A DNA stretch of 40,150 bases from Pseudoduganella buxea (GTDB lineage Bacteria; Pseudomonadota; Gammaproteobacteria; Burkholderiales; Burkholderiaceae_D), in assembly GCF_009720835.1 (NCBI RefSeq), contig NZ_WNKZ01000058.1:1-40150 (forward strand), read 5' to 3'. A program made the position numbers and the translations under genes. The notes under the pieces are model-generated. The model had not been told where the DNA came from. It did no database searches and saw nothing but the letters and a program-made list of their open reading frames with translations. Below, piece by piece: positions 33,491 through 40,150 of this stretch (the first letter of the stretch is position 1; each line of letters starts with the position of its first letter).

Positions 33491-34654
33491 TCAGGTCCGG
33501 TTGAGTTTATGCGACGGCAGCCACAGGAACCACAGGGCCACGAACGGCCACAGCAGCGCGAGGAACTGGGCGGCGCCGTTGAAGTTCAGGAATTTGCCCT
33601 GCACCCAGGTCTGCATCGTCGCGCTGAAGTAGGGGTTCACGGGTGTGCTGTTGACCACCACGATCAGGAGGATCAAGGTGGCCAGGCCGAGGCGCCGTTG
33701 AGCCACCTGGGGCGCGAACGCCAGGCCGGCCACCATGATGCCGCCGAACAGGAAGCCGCCCTGGGCGCCCGGCGTGATCCAAACGAAGGCATTCTCCGGC
33801 GAGAACAGCAGGGCAGAAGCCAGCGTCTTGGCCGTCACGGCAGCGGCCAGCAGCGCCGCCGCCAGCAGCGCGCGCGGCGCCGGCCGGCGCATCAGGCACA
33901 TGAAGGTCAGGGCCGCACCCACCATGCCGCAGGCCGTGACGATGGTTTCGGACAGCCAGTACTGCTCTACCGTCAGGTCCGGGTCGGGGCGCAGGTAGGC
34001 GAGCAGGTCGATGTCCATCTCCAGCAGGCTGCTGAGCCATTCGGACAGGATCGGCAGCAGCTGGCCCTGGCCGAACAGGAAGGAAGAGGGATAGATCTGC
34101 GCCAGCGGCCACAGGGCCACCAGCACCAGGCCCTGGCTGGCGTGCTGGGCGAACCAGCGCTGGCGCAGCCGATACAGGTGGCTGGTATCGAGCAGCTTGC
34201 GCGCCGTCAGTACGCCGATCAGGCCACCGAGCGCACAGCCGGCGCTGTTGGTATAGAAGTCAAGGTTCGACGACACGCGGCTGGGCAGGTAGGTCTGCAC
34301 CGCCTCCATCAGGCCCGACACCAGCGCGCCGGTCAGCGCGGCCAGCACGAAGGCCCAGAAGCCGCGGATGCGCGGATGCAGCGCATATGCCACCAGCATG
34401 CCGAAGGGGATATAGCCGATGACGTTGATGGCCGCGTCGAACTTGGTCCAGTAGCGCGGCATCGCCGTGTGCTCCAGGAAGATCAGCGGCGACAGGCCCT
34501 GGCTATGCCAGCCCGAGAACGGGAACCAGCTGGCGTAGACGATCAGCAGCAGGTAGGCCAGCAACGTGGCGCGCGACACCGGCGACCCACGCTGTTCGCG
34601 GGCCGGCTCCGGCGCCTTGGCCGGCGGCGTCGCGGGCTGCTCGTCCACCGCCAT
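33491..34654 (-). CDS. VanZ family multi-pass membrane protein
   Basis: A 387-residue inner-membrane protein. The N-terminal VanZ-like domain (about 30-150) has the pattern YASWFPFSGW, FDAAINVIGYIPFG and YLPSRVSSNLDFYTNSAG. About five further membrane segments follow. VanZ-type domains occur in resistance and cell-wall contexts without a settled mechanism. The start at 34654 lies 2 bp beyond the lipoprotein stop, making it the last gene of the lipid-transport operon. A longer upstream open frame is only the shadow of the lipoprotein gene. Confidence 0.88.
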   Translation of the reverse strand: MAVDEQPATPPAKAPEPAREQRGSPVSRATLLAYLLLIVYASWFPFSGWHSQGLSPLIFLEHTAMPRYWTKFDAAINVIGYIPFGMLVAYALHPRIRGFWAFVLAALTGALVSGLMEAVQTYLPSRVSSNLDFYTNSAGCALGGLIGVLTARKLLDTSHLYRLRQRWFAQHASQGLVLVALWPLAQIYPSSFLFGQGQLLPILSEWLSSLLEMDIDLLAYLRPDPDLTVEQYWLSETIVTACGMVGAALTFMCLMRRPAPRALLAAALLAAAVTAKTLASALLFSPENAFVWITPGAQGGFLFGGIMVAGLAFAPQVAQRRLGLATLILLIVVVNSTPVNPYFSATMQTWVQGKFLNFNGAAQFLALLWPFVALWFLWLPSHKLNRT

Positions 34655-34656
34655 GC

Positions 34657-35319
34657 CTACTGCGCCGGCATGGGAGCCGACAGCTTGCCCGGCATCGGCG
34701 CCGGCAAGGTGGCAAGCCAGGCCAGGATATCGGCGGCGACGGCATCGGTGGTGCCGGCCAGCGCGCGCACACCGCCCGGCGCATCGGCGCTGGTGGCCGG
34801 CGTGGTGCGGGTGAAGGTGCGCTGGTCCACCAGCCGGTGGGAGCGGAACACGGAGGCGCGCAGCGAGATCGCCGCGCTGCTTTGCGTGGCGCTGTCGAAG
34901 TTCTGGGCGAATTCGTCGACTTCCAGCCGCAGGATCGGCACCCCGCCGGAGGCATCGGTGGTCGACAGCACCTTCACGCCGCCCTGGGCTAAGCGTGCCT
35001 TGAAGCGCTGCGACAGCAGCTGCAGGGGCGTGGCGCCCCACTGGTTGTAGGCATAGGGGCGCGATTGCTGGGCGTCGGCATACATCAGCCGGTAGAACAT
35101 GCGCTGGTTGTCCAATGTGGCCGGGCCGGTGACGTCGGCCACCACCAGGGCCGGGAAGCCCGCCGGGGCGCTCGGCGCCTGCGCGGCCGGTGCGCCCAGG
35201 GGCCCGAAATCGTAGCTGGTCTGGGTCGGACCCTTGCTGGTGGCGCAGCCGCCCAGCAGTGCCGCGCAGGCCAGCGCCGTGGTCAACGAAAGTGCGCGCA
35301 GGGGTGGAAAGTGGGTCAT
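34657..35319 (-). CDS. ABC-type transport auxiliary lipoprotein (PqiC-like)
   Basis: A 220-residue lipoprotein: the signal ends in LLGGC (Cys25). The rest resembles the auxiliary lipoprotein of MCE/Mla-type transporters, which sits at the outer membrane and receives lipids from the MCE protein. TAAGGACC precedes the ATG, 10 bp after the MCE gene. Sequence similarity within this family is low, so the call leans on operon position. Confidence 0.87.
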   Translation of the reverse strand: MTHFPPLRALSLTTALACAALLGGCATSKGPTQTSYDFGPLGAPAAQAPSAPAGFPALVVADVTGPATLDNQRMFYRLMYADAQQSRPYAYNQWGATPLQLLSQRFKARLAQGGVKVLSTTDASGGVPILRLEVDEFAQNFDSATQSSAAISLRASVFRSHRLVDQRTFTRTTPATSADAPGGVRALAGTTDAVAADILAWLATLPAPMPGKLSAPMPAQ

Positions 35320-35329
35320 CGCTTGGTCC

Positions 35330-36268
35330 TTAGTTGGTCGGCGCCGTGAAGCCCGGTTCGCCCGGGCCCGGCGTGGCCGCCGGCGCGCCGAACAGGATGC
35401 TTTGCGGGCGGTCGTTCAGGGTATTCATCGTGCGGCGCACGGCCCGCATCGAGGAGCGGGTCTCGTCGGTCAGCGCGGTGATGCTGGGCAGCGTCTCGAG
35501 CTGCGCGCCGGTCGCCACGGATTCGACCGACATCGCCGTGCGGTCAAACGCGCCGGTGATGCGGTCCAGGGCGCCGTTCGGCCCCTGCAGGCTTTGCGAC
35601 AGGCGCGTCACGTCCTGGGCCAGCGTATTGACCGAGTCGATCGCCGTGTCGGCCTTGTTCACGAGGGCGGGCAGCTTGTCGATGGTGGGGCCGAGGCGGG
35701 CCGGCAGCGCCTTGTATTCGTTGGCGGCGGCCGATACGTCCGAGAACGCGGCCAGGATGGTCTTCTGGTTGTCGGGACTGAGCAGGGTATTGAGCTTGCT
35801 CGTCACTTCCTCGGCTTGCGAGAGGATGGCCTGGCCGCGCTTTTCCAGCTGGTCCAGCAGGCCCGGACGCAGGGGGATGCGGCTCGGATTGTCCTGGTTT
35901 GTCGCCAGGCGCGGGGAGCCGACCGTTTCGTCGTCCAGCTGGATGTAGGCAATTCCCGTCACGCCCTGGTAGCCCAGCGTGGCGAAGGTGGTCTTCGTGA
36001 TCGGCGTGGCCGGGTCGATGCTCAGGTGGACCAGGATCTGGCCGGCGATCGTCGGGTCGAAGTCGATGGTATCGACCTTGCCCACTTCCAGGCCGCGATA
36101 GCGCACCGCCGCCTGCGGGTTCAGGCCCGGAACGGACAGGCTGGTGGCCAGCAGGTAGGGGGCGTATTCGACCCGGTCGCGGTTGAACCAGATGCCGAAC
36201 AGGACGGCCGCCACCAGCAGTGTCAATGTAAAGATGCCGGTCATCAGGGCGTGCGATCGGTTTTCCAT
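35330..36268 (-). CDS. MlaD/MCE family protein
   Basis: A 312-residue protein with one N-terminal membrane anchor (about 9-27) and an MCE domain (about 38-120, with VPGLNPQAAVRYRGLEVGKV). A long helical, coiled-coil-like region follows, and a Pro-rich end. MCE proteins form hexameric rings that carry lipids across the periplasm. AAGGAG precedes the ATG; 9 bp separate it from the ATPase gene. Four genes in order permease, ATPase, MCE protein, lipoprotein make a full transporter. Confidence 0.93.
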   Translation of the reverse strand: MENRSHALMTGIFTLTLLVAAVLFGIWFNRDRVEYAPYLLATSLSVPGLNPQAAVRYRGLEVGKVDTIDFDPTIAGQILVHLSIDPATPITKTTFATLGYQGVTGIAYIQLDDETVGSPRLATNQDNPSRIPLRPGLLDQLEKRGQAILSQAEEVTSKLNTLLSPDNQKTILAAFSDVSAAANEYKALPARLGPTIDKLPALVNKADTAIDSVNTLAQDVTRLSQSLQGPNGALDRITGAFDRTAMSVESVATGAQLETLPSITALTDETRSSMRAVRRTMNTLNDRPQSILFGAPAATPGPGEPGFTAPTN

Positions 36269-36277
36269 TCTTGCTCC

Positions 36278-37117
36278 TTATTCGAGCGCTTCCAGGGCCC
36301 GCTTGCCGCGGTCGCCCAGGAAGAACTCCTTGATAAACGGGTGGTCGACCCGGATCACGTCCTTGGTCGGGCCCACGGCGATCACGTGCTTCTCTGCCAG
36401 CACGGCGATGCGGGTGGACAGCGCGAACAGCGAATCGAGGTCGTGCGTCACCATCACCACCGTCAGGCCCAGCTCGCGGTGGAGGGACTTGATCAGCGAG
36501 ACGAAGCTTTCCGAGCGGTCCGGATCGAGGCCGGCGGTCGGCTCGTCCAGGAACAGCAGCTTCGGCTCCAGTGCCAGCGCGCGGGCGAGCGCGACCCGCT
36601 TGATCATCCCGCCGGACAGGTCGGACGGCATCTTGTTGGCATGCTCGGGGCCCAGCCCGACCATGTTCATCTTCAGCAGCACGGCGTCGCGCACCAGGTC
36701 CGGCGGCAGCACGCGCAGTTCGCGCATGGGCTGGGCCACGTTGTCGAACACCGTCAGCGCCGAATACAGCGCGCCCTGCTGGAACAGCATGCCCCAGTGG
36801 TTGCGCAGCAGCTGCAGCTGGGCCGACGCGGCCTGGGTGATGTCCTCGCCGAAGATGCGCACGCAGCCCTTGCTGGGGCGTTCCAGGCCCAGCATCTGGC
36901 GCAGCAGCACCGTCTTGCCCGTGCCCGAGCCGCCCACGATCGACATGATCTCGCCATCCTCGATGGTCAGATTCAGGTCGTTATGGATGACGGTCTTGCC
37001 GAACTTGGTCTGCAGGTTGTTGATCTCGACCACGGGCACGCTGCCGTCCAGGGTCAGCTCGCCCGGCACGTCGGCGCAGCTGCGCTCGTCGTCGTGGTGG
37101 TCGCCCTCGTCGCTCAT
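36278..37117 (-). CDS. ABC transporter ATP-binding protein (MlaF-like)
   Basis: A 279-residue ATPase. Walker A is GGSGTGKT (62-69), the signature LSGGM (167-171), Walker B LLFLDEP (187-193), and the switch His lies in MVTHDLDS. It powers the MCE lipid transporter. The N-terminal ~25 residues are acidic and His-rich (DEGDHHDDE), an extension beyond the core fold. The ATG at 37117 shares one base with the permease stop (TGATG). Confidence 0.94.
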   Translation of the reverse strand: MSDEGDHHDDERSCADVPGELTLDGSVPVVEINNLQTKFGKTVIHNDLNLTIEDGEIMSIVGGSGTGKTVLLRQMLGLERPSKGCVRIFGEDITQAASAQLQLLRNHWGMLFQQGALYSALTVFDNVAQPMRELRVLPPDLVRDAVLLKMNMVGLGPEHANKMPSDLSGGMIKRVALARALALEPKLLFLDEPTAGLDPDRSESFVSLIKSLHRELGLTVVMVTHDLDSLFALSTRIAVLAEKHVIAVGPTKDVIRVDHPFIKEFFLGDRGKRALEALE

Positions 37118-38247
37118 CAGAAGCCCACCCCGTTGAAGACGATGGCAAACACGGCGTCGGCCAGGATCACGACGGTGATGGCGGTGACGACCGAAGTGGT
37201 GGTGCCGCGCCCCAGGCTTTCCGTGTTGGGCTGGATGCGCAGGCCGAAGTGGCAGGAGACCAGGGCGATCAGCATGCCGAACACCGTGCCCTTGCCCAGG
37301 CCGATCATGTAGTTCGCCAGCGGCACCGCATCGGGCAGTTTCTGGATGAAATAGCGGGCCGATAAATTCAATTCGATCTTGGCCGCCACCATGCCGCCGA
37401 CCAGGGCCATCGTGTCGGTCCAGATCACCAGCAGCGGCATCGAGATCGCCAGCGCGACAACCTTGGGCATCACCAGCCGGAAGCCGTGCGAGATGCCCAT
37501 GACGAGCATCGCATCGAGTTCCTCGGTCACGCGCATCACACCCAGCTGCGCCGTGATCGACGAGCCGGAGCGGCCGGCGACGAGGATGGCCGCCAGCAGC
37601 GGCCCCAGTTCGCGGATGATGCTCATGCCGAGCAGGTTGACGAGGTAGATGTCGCCGCCGAAGTTGCGCAGCTGCTGCGCCGACAGGTAAGACAGCACCA
37701 CGCCGATCAGGAAGCCCACCAGGGCAGTGATGCCCAGGGCCTGGAAGCCGGCATGGAAGATATTGGCGGAGATTTCCTTCCACGGCCCGCGGATCGGGCT
37801 TTTCACGAAGCGCCACAAGTCCTGCGTGACCTGGCCGATCAGCTTGACGAAGCCTTGCAGGTGTTCGAAGAAGTGCAGGATGCCGCCGCCCAGGGTGGTG
37901 ATCCAGCCCATGTGCTGCTTGCGCTGCCGCGGCAGTTCCAGCTTGCCGGCCGCTTCCAGGCGCTTGAAGAATTCTTCCTGGCCAGGCGCCAGTTTCAGGG
38001 AGGCGGGGCGTTTGTAACCCCAGGCCTGCCAGAACATCTGCGCGCCGATGTGGTCCATGCTGTCGATGGCCGACAGGTCCCATTGCGCTTCGCCGCTGCC
38101 GTGCACCTGCTTGAACTTGGCCGACAGGGTCTTCATGACCTTGCGGTGAGCCAGTGCGTGCACCTGCCAGGTTCCGTCGGCCGTGACCGTGGCGCCAGGC
38201 GTGGCGCCGGATTGGAAAGTTAAGCTTGGCTCTTGTGCAATGGGCAT
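37117..38247 (-). CDS. MlaE family ABC transporter permease with N-terminal STAS-like domain
   Basis: A 376-residue membrane protein. Residues ~20-100 form a STAS-like domain (WDLSAIDSMDHIGAQMFW), as in fused MlaB-MlaE proteins. The permease part has five to six membrane segments with the conserved IIRELGPLLAAILVAGRSGSSITAQLG motif region and EELDAMLVMG. It is the membrane channel of the lipid transporter. The start at 38247 is the first in-frame ATG fitting the family; the ribosome site is weak. Confidence 0.93.
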   Translation of the reverse strand: MPIAQEPSLTFQSGATPGATVTADGTWQVHALAHRKVMKTLSAKFKQVHGSGEAQWDLSAIDSMDHIGAQMFWQAWGYKRPASLKLAPGQEEFFKRLEAAGKLELPRQRKQHMGWITTLGGGILHFFEHLQGFVKLIGQVTQDLWRFVKSPIRGPWKEISANIFHAGFQALGITALVGFLIGVVLSYLSAQQLRNFGGDIYLVNLLGMSIIRELGPLLAAILVAGRSGSSITAQLGVMRVTEELDAMLVMGISHGFRLVMPKVVALAISMPLLVIWTDTMALVGGMVAAKIELNLSARYFIQKLPDAVPLANYMIGLGKGTVFGMLIALVSCHFGLRIQPNTESLGRGTTTSVVTAITVVILADAVFAIVFNGVGF

Positions 38248-38344
38248 GTCGCCAGTGTAAGTGAGATTCGTTTCGTTCGCTACAGGCGCCGGCTCAACGG
38301 TGTGTCGGACGGCGCCCACACGCGGTTGCGGTCCGCAGCAGGCC

Positions 38345-39826
38345 TTATGCGGCGAGGTGGCGGGCCTGCCGCTGCGGTGCCGCCACGCCGGCCGCCTTGT
38401 TGACCTTTGTGCGCACGCCATGGCCGTCGCTTGCCAGCAGGGCCGCCACGTCGTCCTCGCCCATGCCCTGCAGTTGCAGCCAGCGTCCCACCATCGCGGC
38501 CAGGCGGTCCAGGGCGATGCGGTGGGTGGCGTCCGTGTTTGCATACAGCCAGTCCGCGAAGGCCATGAAACCGTCAAACGGGCGCGCGCCCAGCAGAAGG
38601 TGGATGGTGTGGGTGAAGCGGCCCGAGTTGGCCACCAGGTCCCAGTAACGGGCAAAGCGCACCAGACGCTGCATGGTGGGGAAGTCGATGTCGCGGTTGG
38701 CCAGGATGGTGTAGGGTGGATGCGGATCGAACACGAGGCCGAAGCTGTCGGTGTGGCGGATGATGGGCGTGCCGCGCAGGCGCTTGAGGATGCCGAACTG
38801 GATCTCGTGCGGGCCCAGGGCCCACAGCTTGTCGAAGCCTTCGGCGAAGCTCTCCACGGTTTCGCCGGGCAGGCCGGCGATCAGGTCGACGTGCATGTGA
38901 ACGTGCGAGTGCTCGCACAGCCAGCGGATGTTCGCGGCCGCCTTGTCGTTGTCCTGCTTGCGCGAGATGTTCGCCTGCACGGTGGGATTGAAGCTCTGGA
39001 TGCCGATCTCGAACTGCAGCGCGCCCGGCGGGAACTTGGCGATGCCTTCCTTCAGCGCGTCGGGCAGGTGATCCGGCACCAGCTCGAAGTGGGCGTACAC
39101 CGGATCGTCCGGGTTCGCCGCCAGCTTATCGAGGAAGAACTGCATGATCTTCAGGCTGGTCTTGATATTGAGGTTGAAGGTGCGGTCGACGAACTTGAAC
39201 ACGCGGGCGCCGCGCGCATGCAGTGCCTCCATCTGTTCGAGGAAGGTGTCGATGGCGAAGGGCCAGGCCGTCTTGTCCAGCGCGGACAGGCAGAACTCGC
39301 ACTTGAAGGGGCAGCCGCGCGAAGCCTCCACGTACAGGGTGCGGTGCGCAATGTCTTCGTTACTATATAGAGCGTAGGGCAGGGCGATGTCCGCCATGGG
39401 CGGCTGGACGCCCGCGTGCACCTTCATCAGCGGCTTGGGGCCGTGCAGAATGTCGCGGCACAGCTTTGGCAACGTGACATCGCCCCAGCCCGTGACGACG
39501 TAGTCGGCCAGCTGCACGATCGCCTGTTCATTGGTCTCGTGCGATACCTCCGGCCCGCCCAGCACGACGACGACGTGCGGCGCCACGCGCTTGAGCATGG
39601 CTACCAGCTTGGTGGTTTCCTCGACATTCCATATATAGACACCGAAACCGACGATCTGCGGCTGGGCCGCCAGGATGCGTTCGACCAGTTCCGTCGTCTT
39701 CGCGCCGATGACGAACTCCTGGATGCGCGTCTGGGCCTGCAGTTCGCCCATATTGGCCAATAGATAGCGCAAGCCCAGCGAGGCGTGGGTATAACGGGCG
39801 TTCAGGGTGGTCAGCAGGATGGTCAT
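38345..39826 (-). CDS. B12-binding-domain radical SAM protein
   Basis: A 493-residue enzyme. Residues 1-130 form a cobalamin-binding-like domain (VVVVLGGPEVSHE). The radical SAM site is C172-x3-C176-x2-C179 in RGCPFKCEFC. The TIM-barrel portion follows (QFEIGIQSFN, HVDLIAGLPGE), then a C-terminal extension of the DUF4080 kind. The usual cobalamin DxHxxG is not evident, so B12 use is uncertain. Many such enzymes methylate or rearrange; the substrate is unknown. It stands alone between the lipid transporter and the rRNA promoter. Confidence 0.92.
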   Translation of the reverse strand: MTILLTTLNARYTHASLGLRYLLANMGELQAQTRIQEFVIGAKTTELVERILAAQPQIVGFGVYIWNVEETTKLVAMLKRVAPHVVVVLGGPEVSHETNEQAIVQLADYVVTGWGDVTLPKLCRDILHGPKPLMKVHAGVQPPMADIALPYALYSNEDIAHRTLYVEASRGCPFKCEFCLSALDKTAWPFAIDTFLEQMEALHARGARVFKFVDRTFNLNIKTSLKIMQFFLDKLAANPDDPVYAHFELVPDHLPDALKEGIAKFPPGALQFEIGIQSFNPTVQANISRKQDNDKAAANIRWLCEHSHVHMHVDLIAGLPGETVESFAEGFDKLWALGPHEIQFGILKRLRGTPIIRHTDSFGLVFDPHPPYTILANRDIDFPTMQRLVRFARYWDLVANSGRFTHTIHLLLGARPFDGFMAFADWLYANTDATHRIALDRLAAMVGRWLQLQGMGEDDVAALLASDGHGVRTKVNKAAGVAAPQRQARHLAA

Positions 39827-39869
39827 GGAAGGGCGCGGCAGGGAAAATGCGAATCGTGCATTTTACCCC

Positions 39870-39898
39870 TTGCGCAGCGGGCCGCGTTTGGCTATGAT
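39870..39898 (+). promoter_or_regulatory. rRNA operon promoter P1 (sigma-70)
   Basis: TTGCGC (39870-39875) and TATGAT (39893-39898) are 17 bp apart, 44 bp upstream of the radical SAM start on the opposite strand. With the second promoter at 39992 it forms a tandem pair typical of rRNA operons. Confidence 0.6.
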
Positions 39899-39991
39899 TC
39901 TGTCCCTGCCGCAACGTAGTCGTGAAAACGGAACGCTGCGACAGTGGATGTTTCGAGCTGGTTTTGCTACAAAACGAAACATTCCGAGGGG

Positions 39992-40020
39992 TTGACGAGC
40001 TGCACGAAACACCGCATAAT
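39992..40020 (+). promoter_or_regulatory. rRNA operon promoter P2 (sigma-70)
   Basis: TTGACG (39992-39997) and CATAAT (40015-40020) are 17 bp apart, each five of six matches to consensus. Transcription would begin near 40027 and read into the leader with boxA. Confidence 0.8.
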
Positions 40021-40026
40021 CTCATC

Positions 40027-40150
40027 TCTCTGCTGCTGACAAACACAACGATTTGTCGGGGTCGCAAGACCAGCAGCAAGCGCCTTAGGGCAGAATTCTT
40101 TAACAATCAACAGTCGATAAGTGTGGGCGTTTGATGTGATGTGCCCGAGA
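40027..40150 (+). ncRNA. rRNA operon leader (5' of 16S gene, cut by window edge)
   Basis: The leader contains an outer stem GCTGCT/AGCAGC (40032-40037 and 40072-40077). Inside it an alternative hairpin GACAAA-N8-TTTGTC (40038-40057) can form. boxA TTCTTTAACAA is at 40096-40106 and is followed by the GATAAGTGTGGGCGTTTGA segment known upstream of 16S in betaproteobacteria. The mature 16S 5' end lies beyond the window. The whole gap 39827-40150 holds only these rRNA signals. Confidence 0.85.

Overview
The window looks like a chromosomal segment of a GC-rich betaproteobacterium of the Oxalobacteraceae (Massilia / Duganella / Pseudoduganella type). This rests on the complete exosortase A (XrtA/PEP-CTERM) exopolysaccharide locus, the betaproteobacterial style of the rRNA leader at the right end, and the general gene content. 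No species is assigned; that needs a database search.

Left end (1-3294, minus strand): a four-gene cassette with overlapping or touching stops and starts. It encodes a Tat-signal secreted protein with a GYWKTH motif, a PqqD-like RRE protein, an HprK-related kinase and a PF14907-type nucleotidyltransferase (the 'HPr-rel-A' cassette, function unknown). It is preceded by a near-consensus sigma-54 promoter. A truncated Sel1-repeat secreted protein follows. This cassette is the best candidate for an undescribed system: it has the architecture of a phosphorylating peptide or protein tailoring system beside an exopolysaccharide locus.

3492-25986: exopolysaccharide region. The outer-membrane export lipoprotein and a periplasmic trypsin-like protease lie on the minus strand. 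A single plus-strand block of 15 tightly packed genes, mostly with ATGA-type overlaps, follows: Wzz-like chain-length protein, tyrosine autokinase, outer-membrane protein, AAA ATPase, UDP-GlcNAc 2-epimerase, polysaccharide deacetylase, FemAB-like protein, glycosyltransferase, exosortase A fused to EpsI, glycosyltransferase, asparagine-synthase-like amidotransferase, two more glycosyltransferases, a CapK/PaaK-like adenylate-forming enzyme, an O-antigen-ligase-like protein and a second deacetylase. A small [2Fe-2S] ferredoxin sits at the end. Together these genes would make an amino-sugar-containing exopolysaccharide, assemble and export it through a Wzz/Wza-type route, and process PEP-CTERM proteins at the inner membrane. 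No PEP-CTERM substrate is visible in the window.

25987-31120: accessory genes. These are a small unknown helical protein divergent from a MoaD/ThiS-like protein plus five-Asp-box beta-propeller pair, a secreted serralysin-like RTX/DUF4214 metalloprotease, a TetR regulator with a perfect palindrome upstream, a NAPE-PLD/RomA-like metallo-beta-lactamase-fold protein, REP-like palindromes and a strong bidirectional terminator.

31124-39826, minus strand: housekeeping and envelope genes. These are a D-Ala-D-Ala carboxypeptidase, an alpha/beta hydrolase, a thioredoxin-like [2Fe-2S] protein, a VanZ-domain membrane protein, a four-gene Mla/MCE-type lipid transporter (permease, ATPase, MCE protein, lipoprotein) and a B12-binding radical SAM enzyme. 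The last 324 bases hold two sigma-70 promoters and the leader (boxA, hairpins) of an rRNA operon whose 16S gene starts beyond the window.
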